Source: Tillus elongatus (taxonomy: Eukaryota > Arthropoda > Insecta > Coleoptera > Cleridae). Taken from it: a stretch of DNA of 64,000 bases. This document shows, piece after piece, positions 12,861-24,644 of the stretch (positions within the stretch are counted from its first letter, which is position 1; every line of letters starts with the position of its first letter). The stretch covers positions 6,078,501 to 6,142,500 of the forward strand of contig OZ023269.1 in NCBI GenBank assembly GCA_964006375.1, given 5' to 3'. The notes under the pieces are model-generated. The model was not told where the DNA came from. It was given only the letters and a program-made list of their open reading frames with translations, and ran no database searches. A program made the translations under genes and the position numbers.

Positions 12861-13720
12861 CAATATCCCTTGTTTGATTTCTACTATGACTATTTGTTTT
12901 CCGTAGCTCTTTTAATTTCTCTATAGCTTCTCCACTTTACCAATTGGTCTAAGGTGTCCAACTTTCCGCTCAATACACCAGAACAATGAAACTTTGGACT
13001 TTATAAACATTTTCTTTAGGTTTAAGTTAAATAACTATTGAAGTTACTTTGCCACCACCATTTTCTGAGTAGTCACATTTACCATCATCGATTAAAACAC
13101 CCTTAAGGTACGTAAACATTTCTACGTGTTTGTCGTTTAGTTTTAAATGCATTGTTGCACTTCTATCCATTCTTATCTGTACTGATTTGATTTTTATCAT
13201 TTCAGTTTTAGTTTACTTTTTTTAGCGCGCGATCCAGAACATTGAACATTATTTGCATTTCTTTTTGCGTTTTTTTCTATCAGCGCTGTGTCATTTTGCA
13301 TGGAACTGTAGTAAATTTATTTTGATTTCCGCTGTCTTTTTCTTCAGTCTACTTATAATGTATATTGCGTATAAATTGACTATGGCGCTAGTTGATATCC
13401 TTGATAGACATCGCTTTTTATTTTACCTTCAAATTCATATCTTCTATGGTACCTTAATTATTGTATAGATTGAGAATATTCCGGCTATCTTTCCAATCCA
13501 ATGTGGGCTCTCTTCATTATATGAAATAATAATTTCCAATCTACATTATTGAAGGGTTTTTACAAGTCTAGAAAAGCAATGAACACGTTTAGGTATCAAT
13601 TTCTCTGATTTAGGCATCGTTTCTCCAGCTCGTCGCTTTGGTCTAAATCCGAACTAATCGTTATTAGGGCAGCTCTTAATTTTACTTCTTATTCCACTTT
13701 TAACAATGGTTAGCAGAATC
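12860..13720 (-). pseudogene. heavily decayed non-LTR reverse transcriptase
   Basis: Reading 13720 to 12860 in shifting frames gives pieces that resemble RTs of the RTE/craft type: QFGFRPKRRAGET (finger/motif A lead-in), AFLDL followed by NNVDWKLLFHIMK, MFNVLDRALKK, then TMHLKLNDKHVEMFTYLKG after the catalytic region. At least six frame changes are needed and the YADD box is not readable. I infer an old copy; the clade assignment is weak. Confidence 0.5.
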
Positions 13721-13830
13721 TTTGCCACGTGGCTGTACACGTATGTCCTATAGTAATCTATTGCATTTACTGTTTTGATAAAAAAGAAACTGCAACTCCT
13801 TAAAAATGTTTTTTGTTAGTTAAATTTTTT

Positions 13831-14150
13831 GTAATAAAATTAAATAAAGTCATAAATAACTTGTTTTGTGTTAGACACAGACATCTTAAATGTCAACTAC
13901 AATTTTTAAAAACTTTCTTTTCTACAGTTATAAATTCACAAAATCTGAAACCACAATGGTTAGAATATTGGCTTCAAAAGTGTAAACTGCGTAATAAAAT
14001 TAAATAAAGTCATATATAACTTGTTTTGTGTTAGACACAGACATCTTAAATGTCAACTACAATTTTTAAAAACGTTCTTTTCTACAGTTATCAATTCACA
14101 AAACCTGAAACCACAATGGTTAGAATATTGGCTTCAAAAGTGTAAACTGC
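13831..14150. repeat. tandem duplication, two 160-bp units
   Basis: Units 13831-13990 and 13991-14150 both start GTAATAAAATTAAATAAAGT and differ at only a few positions. The duplication appears recent and is non-coding. Confidence 0.93.
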
Positions 14151-14747
14151 GTATCTACTATTTGCTAAGTCTCTAGAATACTTTATGTTGTTTCTTTTTC
14201 AAGTTATTTAAATTATTAGAAAAATTAATGTATCTTCATTTTAGATTATTCAAATGCCACATACATAGAACACCTTTGGAACTAAGAACGTTGACTGTAC
14301 GTATCACAAACAGATTTGCTTAATTCATTCATTTTAAATTGGTAGCCTTTAAAAAGATGTTTTTTTTTATAATAGGATTATTCTAAATATTTGTCATTCA
14401 GCATCGCTGAATAGAACTCTGATCTTGTTACTGAATGCCAAACGTGTGGTAAATTTTCACAAACTTAATCTTTATAGTTGTTTAGAATAAAATGAGAGAA
14501 ATAAAACACTTAATGACATAATGGGCGAAAAGCAGGAAGTATTTTAAAATTTCAAACTTTTTGGACAGGGTATCGTATTGGCAAGTATCGAATTTCATTG
14601 TAAAATATTTTACTTTTATTGAGATTAGGAACCAAATAACTTTACACTTGAAAATCATGTTCGTTATTGTTTTAAAAGTAATTTCGATACTGTTAAAGTT
14701 TTTGTATCGTATTAAAACAATAAAACTATTTTTATTAGATACTTTAT
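14151..14747. other. no recognisable feature
   Basis: AT-rich, no supported ORF. Confidence 0.4.
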
Positions 14748-14815
14748 TCCCTTAGGGCTCGTCCGCGTCTTTGCCGCCCCGATAACATCGCAGCCTTTGG
14801 CTTATTGTGCATTTA
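14748..14815 (-). mobile_element. 3'-end fragment of the R1/LOA/I-like LINE
   Basis: AGGGCTCGTCCGCG followed by TTGCCGCCCCGATA matches the 3' UTR of the LINE at 643-2360 (about 658-715) in the same orientation. Only about 65 bases remain, so the copy is extremely 5'-truncated or a deletion remnant. Confidence 0.75.
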
Positions 14816-15267
14816 TTAAATACTCACTTGCCCATAAAATTTATGCAGTAACTAAAACATTCGAAGTATCACTTTGACCGAGCAACTCTGAGAGCTGCTT
14901 CTTTCTGGAAAAGCTTTATCGTTTCATGTTTATGCACTTTGGGATAATATAGTAAAATCTTTTTGTAGGACACTATCTATTAATTATCTGGCAAATATGG
15001 TTAGTAAACCACTCAGGTGTTCCAGTAAACGAATTTTAAAATACAAAGCCTCCGTATACCTTTACTAAACAGATTTCTATGTACCTAAATACCTTTATCG
15101 TCTATTTGGTTATACCGGTTAATATTTGGACCCCGCTATATTCAGTGCTGATCCGACTTATTCTTTTGTACTCAATTTATTCCTTTTATAAATAATTAAA
15201 ATAGTATTTAGAACCTGTGTTAACTATTTTACTCGACAGTGAAATTGGTTATCATTTAAATAATAAA
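14816..15267. other. no recognisable feature
   Basis: AT-rich spacer preceding a complete SGA repeat. Confidence 0.4.
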
Positions 15268-15272
15268 AACTC

Positions 15273-15594
15273 TGGACGCAGCAAGTGCGTTATGGTAGTG
15301 AATTTTCATAAAAATGTTTTTATTGCAAATATGTGTGTTTTCTTTTTAAGAAAGCAGGCATCAATTTTGGTTACCAGTATAACCTATATAGTAAAAGCAA
15401 TGTGCCATGTTTCATAAAAATAACTTTATTGTGTGAAAATGTACCAAGATTTCCAAAAGTAGACTTAAAGTGTTCCCGGAAAAACTCGTTTCTTGGTCAA
15501 CCTTATAGGTTAATAGCAAATTGGGCTATTCAAATATGAAGCATTTGATCAAAGTTCGCTACCATAACGCACTTGCTGCATCCAGAATTTCTTT
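15273..15594 (+). repeat. self-inverted 5' module of SGA repeat
   Basis: About 320 bp bounded by CTGGACGCAGCAAGTGCG and its complement. Related solo or partial copies lie at 10041, 29340, 32225, 43045, 61768 and 63593. Confidence 0.85.
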
Positions 15595-16375
15595 TCTTGC
15601 AAACATGCATTATATTTCGATGGAAAATGCAAAAATGCAATAACATAAGGCGTGTTTGATTAAAAAAAAAAAAGAAAATTTGTATCACCAATGACTTATG
15701 GGCCATCCTGTGATTGTAGAAATATTTTTTTAAGATGTAGCTCAAGACACCCTATAATTAATATATACAAATTTTTTTCAAATCTTGTATAATAACGGAT
15801 ATATTGAGCTTTATTGATTTTTTACGAAAATTACCATTAAACGATAAACTCTATAGCTAAGGCTACTGCCAAGCATCAGGGAAAGCGTCTATTTCAAATG
15901 AATTTTCTGGAAACATTGTAGTAAAATGAAGGACAATGACGGTTGAAACTAAGACTTCAGTGTTTGTAAAACATCCTTCTTGAGACATTTGATTTCCATA
16001 GCCCGTATTAGTTTCAAGTTATTTGCCAAAATGTTGCCGATTTTGACGTTTTAAGTCGCAACTTTGACGTTTTGAGGAAAACCCCAATTTATTTTTCTTT
16101 AAATGCCTATAACTTTTTTGTCTTTTGACATACAGATCTAAATTTTGGTAGGTAACTTACATATAAGGCCATAAACCCGCGTACTAAATTTGGTTGCCCT
16201 TACTTTGTTAATTCGGGAGATATAAATTTTTTTCGAAAGAAAACACAAAATTTTCCGGGAAAACCTGGGCAGATTTTCCTGGCTAACGAACTAATCCAAG
16301 CCATTTGCAAAAGGAATTTATTCACCAAATTTAATCGAAATCGGCCAATTATTTTTTGAGTTATCGGTGTGATAC

Positions 16376-16504
<129 letters not shown>

Positions 16505-16613
16505 ATATAAAAATTCAAACTGACCCCGGATATGTGTTCTGGGGGGCCTAATTAGCGCTCATTTGAAGAAATTTTTTCAAAATTCAAAAGTCGAGATCTC
16601 CTCATTAGTGAAT

Positions 16614-16634
16614 TTTTTTAAGAAAATTCACTAA
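16614..16634 (+). other. 3' terminal palindrome of SGA repeat
   Basis: The stem strands TTAGTGAATTTT and AAAATTCACTAA are closed by a short loop. The same structure closes copies at 5498, 29053, 30798 and 63145. In single strands it would fold into a 10-12 bp hairpin. Confidence 0.8.
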
Positions 16635-16639
16635 TTAAT

Positions 16640-16894
16640 TAAAACATGTATTATAAACTTTATTAATTGTTGTTGCCTTTACTTGGTGAAACGGTTTTAT
16701 ACTAAAATAAAGTTATTCAGAATATGGCACAAATAACTAGTATGAACCTATAAATATTAGGGAATAGGCTAATGTACCTACGTAGAACTAATGGCTTGGT
16801 TATTGCAACAGCGTGGGAGATTAAAACAAAGAATATTTTAAACAAAAATTTAAAACAGGTAAACAGCCTGTAAAATAATAATAACAGTTTCTTG
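16640..16894. other. no recognisable feature
   Basis: Short AT-rich spacer; short ORFs here are not supported. Confidence 0.4.
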
Positions 16895-17540
16895 ATAAGT
16901 ACACTTGGAGAACCCAAATCACCACAACACATCTTTTTAAAGACCTGACAATCGTTTCACTAACAAAGTTAGCGTCATCAGAGGATGAAAATTTTTAATT
17001 GCTGTACTATTAACATCACCTTTTATACTGAATCTTAGGTAAAGCACCATACCGAGGGGGAGACTAAATCACAGGCAAATTTTTCCTTGTATTGTATTTT
17101 AATTGCCGGACGAGGTTTTTGAACTTCCTTTATCACTTTACCTGACAGGTTTTGGAATGTTTATCTGCATCAAAGACAAAGCGCAAACAGAGGACTACAA
17201 ACCAGTGACGGGGCTCGGTTTATGGAACGTTTGTTTTTTATTGCCCTAGAAACATAAATACTTTCGTACGTATACAGCTCCGCTGACCGTCTAACATTTT
17301 TGATAAGTTTTACATTTTGTTTCTCAATGTGGTGGTTATTATCCCAAATATGTTGTGCCACGCATGACTTGTCCACACTACCGTATCTCAGCTGTGCCAG
17401 ATGCCCACGAAATCTAGTCTCAATGGTTCTCTTAGTCTGCCCAACGTATCTTAGATTACAATCTTTACAACACACATTAATCAATCCGGATATCCGTTAT
17501 ATCGGATTGGTTAATAGAAAAATTAATCAATAGACACAGA
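16895..17540 (-). mobile_element. Penelope-like element fragment, GIY-YIG domain plus 3' region
   Basis: Read 17540 to 16895, an ORF at 17484-17170 encodes a GIY-YIG endonuclease segment: CCKDCNLRYVGQTKRT, then RFRGHLAQLRYG, then QHIWDNNHH. YVGQT is the YIG half of the active motif and the Arg in ETRF follows. In Penelope-like elements this domain lies C-terminal to the RT and nicks the target. About 250 bp of 3' non-coding sequence follows and carries a hammerhead-like motif. The RT is missing, so the copy is 5'-truncated, as is usual. Confidence 0.85.
16943..16987 (-). ncRNA. hammerhead-ribozyme-like motif (best copy of family 1)
   Basis: The minus strand reads CTGATGA (conserved box), then a 7-bp stem II (CGCTAAC, TTT loop, GTTAGTG, one G-U pair). 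Next are the GAAA box and ACGATTGTC, in which ACGA/TTGT can form a minimal stem III before the UC cleavage position. The flanks TCCT/AGG give about 3 pairs of stem I. Hammerhead motifs with very short stem III are known from Penelope-like elements. Activity is not shown by sequence alone. Confidence 0.75.
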
Positions 17541-17840
17541 ACAAATTCACAACATTCAGAAAAGATAAAAATAGAGAAAAAAAATTCTGCCTACCTTTTG
17601 AACTTCGTATCACAAGGGGTCTCGAGAGCATTTTTAAGCTAACAATTTGGCCTCGAGGCAGGCATATCTATAACATATATTGGAGAATAGAGCGAAGTGC
17701 CATCTCTGGATTTGCGATGGTCCGTCAGTTTTCTATAATTACCCGTATCTTCTCCACCTGACTCTGTACGCTTGTTGTCCCGCACTAGTTGAATTTTCAC
17801 GAGTTCGCCGATTTCGAAATAGCACTACTTACGCCTTCCA
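17541..17840. other. unassigned sequence between two Penelope fragments
   Basis: Moderately GC-richer than its surroundings, with no protein motif that I recognise. It may be Penelope linker sequence. Confidence 0.3.
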
Positions 17841-17884
17841 TTAAAAAAACTTAGTATTCGAATGAGTTGACCAACGCCATAGCT

Positions 17885-18070
17885 GAAAAAGTCTGGACGC
17901 AGCAAGTGTGTAATTATTATCTACATGACGATTATTATCCCAAATATGCTGAGCAATACATGACTCAATAGTCCCATATCTCAGTTGCGCTAAATGTTGT
18001 TTAAATCTAGTCTCAATAGTTAGTTCTTTTAGTTTGCCTAACATATTTAAGTTCACAATCCTTACAACCT
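17885..18070 (-). pseudogene. Penelope GIY-YIG fragment with an SGA stub fused to it
   Basis: The minus strand encodes ETRFKQHLAQLRYG and QHIWDNNRHVDN, matching the GIY-YIG remnant at 17170-17484. Around 18040 the YVGQT part is altered to MLGKLKE by mutation. At 17888-17910 the 5' end of an SGA repeat (TCTGGACGCAGCAAGTG) is joined directly to it, a recombination or truncation junction. Confidence 0.75.
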
Positions 18071-18224
18071 ATTTCATAGATTCCCGACACTTCTGTGGTA
18101 CGTAGTTACATTTTTAATATATTCAAGTTATCTGTTGTATCTTTCTTTATTTCAGGGAAATTGTATTAATGCATGAACCAGACAATTGAAACTCGCTGTT
18201 TTTAGTGGGAAACTATGATGTGAG

Positions 18225-18535
18225 TCAATGGTGTGTGTGTTTTTATTTCTTTAACGTTGACCTATTTTCGCGACTATGGCAAATCATTGACGCCAATGAG
18301 CAGTTTCATCTCACTATCGTGGAAATTTTGTCGAACCCCTGCCTTTTTGTAAGGAGGGTAGGGATCTTTACGGGCCCAACATCGCATGGACACGGGACCC
18401 ACGGATTTACGCCCCTTTCTAAGAGAGTAACGTGCAAATACAATGCCAAAACCTCGGTTGATATTAATTGTACAGTATATATCCTTCGATTCCGAGGCAA
18501 AAGTTCTTACCACTGAACCTGCGAGGCTCTATAAA
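18225..18535 (-). mobile_element. tRNA-derived SINE (copy 3, head decayed)
   Basis: From the (GT)n tail near 18230 it runs through CTATTTTCGCGACTATGGC and GACACGGGACCCACGG to the head near 18535. Part of the tRNA-like region, including the B box, is deleted around 18475. Confidence 0.7.
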
Positions 18536-18689
18536 ATCATCTACTTTGTATACATTTGTATTAAATACTGCAAAAACATCGTCCAAATAGTCATTTTCGT
18601 TTACTAGGTCTGTTTCAAATCCACTCATAAGAAGGTCTGCAATGAATCAGGAAAGAGGGTTGGCCATTGTTGTGCCGTGGGTTTGTTCA

Positions 18690-18830
18690 AAAAATGTAAA
18701 ACACTCTTTCTGCTACATTTTGTCTACGTAAGCCGTATTCGTTTCAGGTTGTTTGCCTAAATGTTGCCAATTTTGACATTTCACTCTGACGTTTTAAGAG
18801 GAAAATCACTTTTTTTTTTAAATTTTCAAA
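18690..18830 (+). mobile_element. SGA repeat, internal body fragment
   Basis: GCCTAAATGTTGCCAATTTT, a CTCTGACGTTTTAAG block and AGGAAAATCAC correspond to about 16020-16085 of the reference copy. It is cut off by the LINE starting at 18832. Confidence 0.65.
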
Positions 18831-18831
18831 C

Positions 18832-20305
18832 ATGTTCCCACCTCTTGTCTCAGGGGATGAAATTGTTTCTACCGGCCTGGGTAAGGCTGAACTTTTTGCC
18901 TCGTTGTTCGCCGGTAATTCTAATCTCAACCCATCTCCAAATGTTCAACCACCAACAGTCCCCAATATCGCGCATAAAATGACGGATATCATTTTCAAAA
19001 CCAAAAATGTACGAAAGATGCTCTCTTCTCTTAATACAAGGAAAGCCTCTGGCCTTGACGAGATCCTAGCAATTGTTCTCAAAAAATTCGCACCAGAACT
19101 TGCTCCTGTCCTGACTCGTCTGTTTCAGACATCTTACAATAGATGCATATTCCCCAGTAACTGGAAAACTGCTTGAGTACAACCCGTCCCCAAGAAAGGA
19201 TCAAAGGATCCAAAGCGCTTCCTAGCAACTACAGGCCTATTTATCTCCCTTCAGTCGTATCTAAAGTGATGGATTCCGTCAGCGCAGATCAACTGCGGAC
19301 CTCTTTTCCTTTGTCACCCATTCTTGGAACAAGTCTATGGAACTACACGGTGAATCCCAGATCGTCGCTCTAGACATATCCAAAGCATTCGACCAGGTCT
19401 CGCACGCAGCGCTGCTTAATGAACTTCCGGCTTATGGCTTACCACCAAAACTCTGTACCTGGAGAGCAAATTTTTTCTCCAACCGGAGGATTTCTGTTGT
19501 CGTGGATGGCCATTCCTCTAATCTGTATCCAATTAATGCAGGAGTTTCTCAAGGTTCAGCTTTAGCCCCTACTTTGTTTCTTCTTCACATCAATGACCTA
19601 CTCTCTAGCAGATCCAACCCACTTCACAGTTACGCGGACGACAGCATCCTCCACTAAATATACAATATTCCAAGCCTGTCTCTTTAGCCCAATTAGATGA
19701 GGATCGCAGACTCATGAAGTGTTCTGTCTCCGTGGATCTCCAAAAAATATTAGACTGGGGGAGTAGAAATCTTGTACAATTTAACCTCACCAAATCACAG
19801 TCTTGCTTTCTTTCTCATATAAGATACACCATCCCTAGACCCATCACAATAAACAACCAAGGTATTTAAAGTAATGAGTCCTTTTCACTTGTTGGCATTT
19901 CTGTGGATCGAAATCTCAATTGGCACCAACATGTCACATCAATTGCAGAAGCGGCTGCTAAGAAATTAGGTTTCCTCTTCCGGACTCGCAAATACTTTTC
20001 ACCTGCTAATCTCTATACCTTATATACTTTACAAATAAGGCCAAACCTCGCATACTGCTCCCACAACTGGGGTGCCGCTGCCGCTTCTACACTCGCTATC
20101 CTGGACTCCATTCAGAAGAGAGCTATACGTCTCATCGGTGACCCTACCCTCACCCAAAGGCTGCAATCCCTTGCCCACCGACGTGCGTTGGTGACCTCTC
20201 TCTCTTTTATAGATATCTGCACGGGCACTGCTCAGCGGAGCTTTCTTCCATAATTCCTCCACCTGCTGCCCCTAACAGATCTACCAGGGGAACAGAGCGA
20301 ATGCA
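18832..20305 (+). pseudogene. CR1/jockey-like LINE, longest copy (copy b)
   Basis: This copy reaches furthest 5'. A pre-RT segment (MFPPLVSGDEIVSTG) is followed by the RT fingers with RKASGLDEI, then LFQTSYNRCIFPSNWKTA and a stop near 19174. A deletion of roughly 90 bp near 19270 removes the part that reads IEKYINTELL in copy f. The palm follows: ALDISKAFDQVSH (motif A), NAGVSQGSALAPTLFLL (motif B), SYADDSILH (YADD) near 19640. The thumb has VDRNLNWHQHV, QIRPNLAYCSHNWG and IQKRAIRLIGDPTLTQR. It stops abruptly at 20305 in GTERMQ, so the C-terminal tail and 3' UTR are missing. Confidence 0.88.
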
Positions 20306-21084
20306 ATTAAAATGAAAATAAATAATGCAGAAAACGAGTTATAATGTTCAAGTAGACTGCTGTGTCAGATTTAGCATATAATAAACATATGTACTGTAAG
20401 GATAGGATTCCGGTAACGGCAAAACCCCGTTAAAAATAGAACTAATCCCATTTTTACTACCCGCTTACCCGTGTTATCTTGAATGAATGTTATCACTGGG
20501 GAGATCTCAACACATCATAAATTTTTATGTGTGTGTCCTCATTTTGTAGTAAAGGATTCAAAATCTACATTTACCTTAGAAGGGGACGAACGCTAGTCGA
20601 TTACGTCGATGGTTCTCTTATCTGGGTCAGAGCTTTCTGAAAGGAAAGGATAAAGTTTTGTGTATTACATGAAATCCATTAAAAGTTCCCATCAACTGGT
20701 AAGGATTTCTGATGTTAGAAATTAAAACATTTTTCGAATGGCTGACGACTTTGGCAACTGAAATATTTACTTGATAACGTTAAGTGAAATGTTTTGAGTT
20801 GCAACTTCACCACAAACTAATCAATATTCTGCTTTAACTTTACATAACCAAAGTAGTTACCGCTGCACCTGTGAAAAAAGTATAAGAACCACATTGTAAA
20901 AAAACAGTATTATCTTTTATTACGTTTGAAGTCTGGAGCTAACTTTTAATTGGCATTTTTGATTTGCACCGATTGTCGGTAGCTTTTAAGCGACATCATA
21001 AACAACTGTTAAAGTTATAATTGAAAAGCGATTTGGAAAACTGTTGACGAAATCACAAACAAACAGTAGTGAACGTTCTAATGT
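20306..21084. other. no recognisable feature
   Basis: Separates two same-strand LINE copies. No motif, tandem structure or inverted repeat was recognised. Confidence 0.4.
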
Positions 21085-22424
21085 AGTATATAAACACCGA
21101 ATTACTAAACTTTCTTAAAAAATACAGTCTAATCCACGACAGGCAGTATGGATTCCGTCAGCGCAGATCGACTGCCGACCTCCTTTCCTTTATTACCAAT
21201 TCTTGGAACAAGTCTATGGAACAACACTGTGAATCCCAGATTGTTGTCTACACATATCCAAAGCATTCGACCAGATCTGGCACGAAGCGCTGCTTAATAA
21301 ACTTCCGGCCTATGGCCTACCACCAAAACTTTGTACCTGGACAGCAAATTTCCTCTCCAACAGGAGCATTTCTGTTGTTGTGGATGGCCATTCCTCTAAA
21401 TTGTATTCAATTGATGCAAGAGTTCCTCAAGGTTCAGCTTTAGCCCCTACTTTGTTTCTTCTCCACATCAATAACCTCCTTTCTGGAACATCCAACCCAG
21501 TTCACAGTTACGCGGACGACAGCACCCTCCACTCAAATATACAATATTCTAAGCCTGTCTCTTTAGCCCAATTAGATGAGAATCGCAGACTCATGGAGAG
21601 TTCTGTCTCCGTGGATCTCCAAAAAATATTAGACTGGGGAAGTAGAAATCTTGTACAATTCAACCCCACCAAAACTAAGTCTTGCTTTCTTTCTCACAAG
21701 AGATACACCAGCCCTAGACCCATCACAATGAACATCCAAGTTATTCAAAGTAATGAGTCATTTTCTCTTGTTGGCATTTCTGTGGATCGAAATCTTAATT
21801 GGCACCAACATGTCACATCAATTGCAGAAGCGGCTGCTGAGAAATTAGGTTTCCTCTTCCGGGCTCGCAAATACTTTTCACCAGCTAATCTCTATACCTT
21901 ATGTACTTCACAAATAAGGCCAAACCTCGAATACTGCTCCCATATCTGGGGTGCAGCTGCCGCTTCTACACTCAATATCCTGGACTCAATTTAAAAGAGA
22001 GCTATACGTCTCATCGGTGACCCTACCATCGCCAAAAGGCTGCCCTCTGTTGCCCACCGACGTGCCGTTTGTGAACTCTCTCTCTTTTATAGATATCTGC
22101 ACGGGGACTGCTCAGAGGAGCTTTCCTCCATAGTTCCCCCACCTGCTGCCACCAACAGATCTACCAGGGGAACAGAGCGAATGCACCTTTTTACTGTCCA
22201 GGTCACCAGACATAGAACATCCTGTTATGCCCGATCTTTTGTCCCGAGGACTTCCAAGTTGTGGAATTCCTTGCCGGAACATGTTTTTTCTTCTCCTCCG
22301 AACCTCCAAACCTTCAAGTCCAGAATTAACAAGCTGCCTCTTTCCTCCTTTTCAACACCCCTGGTACGATAGTATTTAGGCTGTAAGCCCTCATGGTGTG
22401 TTGTTGAAATTTAAAAAAAGTTAA
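21085..22424 (+). pseudogene. CR1/jockey-like LINE, copy c
   Basis: It is 5'-truncated at the palm. An uninterrupted frame from 21380 to 21994 (204 codons) covers motif B (VPQGSALAPTLFLL), SYADDSTLH with the catalytic YADD, VDLQKILDWGSRN, VDRNLNWHQHV and RPNLEYCSHIWG. A nonsense codon at 21992 interrupts before KRAIRLIGDPT. The C-terminal tail (SFVPRTSKLWNSLP, FKSRINKLPLS) is readable to about 22373. The 3' UTR ends with TAAGCCCTCATGGTGTG and GTTGAAATTTAAAAAAAG, the family's end. Confidence 0.88.
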
Positions 22425-22479
22425 GACAATAATAACAGAAAAAGTATGTGGGTGTTTTGACTTCGGAGAAGGAAATTGA

Positions 22480-23330
22480 ATTGGAATGTAACAATTACTT
22501 TATTGCAGTAGGACAACGTATATCTAACATTAAAAAAATGTAGAAACTAGAGGAAATAATCAAGGTGGTGATTATTTTTTCTTGCATTCTGAGAACTGGA
22601 AACGAAGTGACCAGAATAATCGCTCCGATGAGATCAGGCGCTGCCGCTGGGAGCGGCGGTATTTCCGCCAACACCATAGAAATTGTCGTCTGTTTTTGAC
22701 CAAACATTTGACTCATTTAATTAACACAATATTTTGGGCAGCTATTAGTCCATTGCAACTGAAAAAGTCTATTGTGCTTCCAGTTTATAAGTCGGGTGAT
22801 CATACAATCGTATCAAACTATAGGCCATAAGTTTGATCAGTCTAGTTAATGTCTACGAAAATATTTGAAAAACTATTTAATGCCTGATTATAATATATTT
22901 GGGAAAACATAACATGCTGTTCAAAAGACAATTTGGTTTTAAACGAGGACTATATACACATAATGCATCATAAGAATTGACACCTACTATTCTTTAAGAT
23001 TTGATAGTAACAAGAAAGCTATCCTTGGATCTAAAATGGCTTTAGATACAGTGTGCCATGAAAAATTGTTGGATAAATTGCTGTTGATTGGAAAAAGAGG
23101 ACATACGTTGTCACTTTTTAATAACCAGCTCCGTGAGAGGATGCAGTGTGTGAGACTGGGTAACCGTTTGGATGAAGGACGAATGGTTACGTGTGTATGC
23201 CACAGGTAAGTATACTGGGTCCAATTTTGTTTTCCATATATGTAAATTATATAATTGAAGACTTCGCTTTGGAGAGTATACCTATTTCTTAGGCAGATAA
23301 TACAGTTTTGGTGTTTATAGAGGCAATCAA
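22480..23330 (+). pseudogene. degenerate non-LTR RT of another LINE family
   Basis: Pieces in shifting frames follow RT order: NNYFIAVGQRIS, then RSGAAAGSGGISANTIEIV (fingers), LKKSIVLPVYKSGDHT, SNYRP, LSLDLKMALDTVCHEKLL (motif A region), a CVCHR-like motif B near 23200 and LRQIIQFWC near 23290, where a catalytic YADD would lie. Several shifts and stops are present, and both ends are missing. CR1/Jockey-superfamily membership is inferred. Confidence 0.7.
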
Positions 23331-23334
23331 AGGG

Positions 23335-23687
23335 AGGCAGGTAATGAACCTGAAACTAATACGGGTTACGTAGAGAAAATTACGCAATAAGAGTTTTTTA
23401 CAACCTTTATCTTTCAGTTTCGACCGTCACTGTCCTTCATTTTACTAACGTATTTCTAGAAAACTCATTCCAAATAGACCCTTTCTCTGATGCTTCGGCA
23501 ATAGTTTTAGTTATGGAGTTTATAGTTTAATATTCTATAAAAATTTTAGCAAATTGTAATAGAAAAAAATTCGGTAATGGGAAGACCCCGACGTTTGAAT
23601 TTTCAAAAAATTCCTTCAAATCAGCAAGAACTAAGCACCCTAGAACCCACATCTAGAGTTAGTTTTAGTTTTACCTGTTTTAACATA
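23335..23687 (-). mobile_element. SGA repeat fragment, rearranged
   Basis: Body sequence (CTGTCCTTCATTTTACTAAC, AGACCCTTTCTCTGATGC) is followed without its middle by tail sequence (AATTCCTTCAAATCAGC, CTAGAACCCACAT). It stops beside the TA that begins a mariner end at 23690, the place where the microsatellite lies in full copies. Confidence 0.7.
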
Positions 23688-24644
23688 TACAGTGTGTCCG
23701 AAACTGGATGGGAATGTATTGCTATCTCCGTTATTATTAGAGATAGGGAGACGGTTAAATTAGCAATGTTTTGTAGAATTTCATGCTCGTTCCCAATATG
23801 ACTTGTATTTTGCCCTGCCTCTTTTCGTTTTCGAGTTATTTTGAAAAAAAAAACAAAATTTGTCGATTTTTTTTCTTCAATATCCAAGGAGGCGTTGATC
23901 TGACATATCTAAGACTTGTACATTATCAGGACACCTTTTACAGAGTAACCTTTTTGTGATATTCTCAACTTTGAATTGTCATTTGTTTTTGAGCTACAGG
24001 AGGTATCAAATTTTGTTTTTTAATGGCAACCATATTGGATTTTTTGCTCATGTGATAGCCTCTGAAAAGAGCTTTGGAACGATGTACAACATGCTTGATA
24101 AATCTTGTAATTGCACTGACAATTTTGAGAAAAACCGTTTTGAGGATAATAGGCTATGAAACACAATACCAGAAAACAAATGACAAAAAAAAATGTCAAA
24201 AAAGAGTAGACCATGGAGTCTAACAATAGACTTCTACTTTTAACATAATTTTCCGTAATGGTTTACGATAAAAAAATATGAACTTTGAACACACCAATAA
24301 ATCGGCCCATTATTACAAATGATATTTTACATTACAACATTATCCTAAAAAATTGTTATAATTTAATTAAATAGGTAAATTAGTAAATAACTAAATTTAC
24401 TAACAGAACTCCATAAAAATCAGATTAATAATTTACAAAGACGCCTTTGAAAATTGTTTGATTTTTAAACGCAAGTCGACTAAAAAACAACAGAAGAAAG
24501 GTTGCTATGGATATAACACTATCGCGACAATTAAGAATACTGTCATTCTTGAATATCTGAACAATTTGAGGTGTATTTAACACGTTGCTTAAAATTTTGT
24601 AGTAAATGATTTGTTTCCTGTTTATTTTAAACATTATTCGGCAA

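Noticed and set aside
18274..18513. Overlapping ORFs in SINE copies (also 31843-32217 and 57013-57240)
   Set aside because: The sequence is tRNA-derived SINE; the frames differ between copies and encode nothing recognisable.
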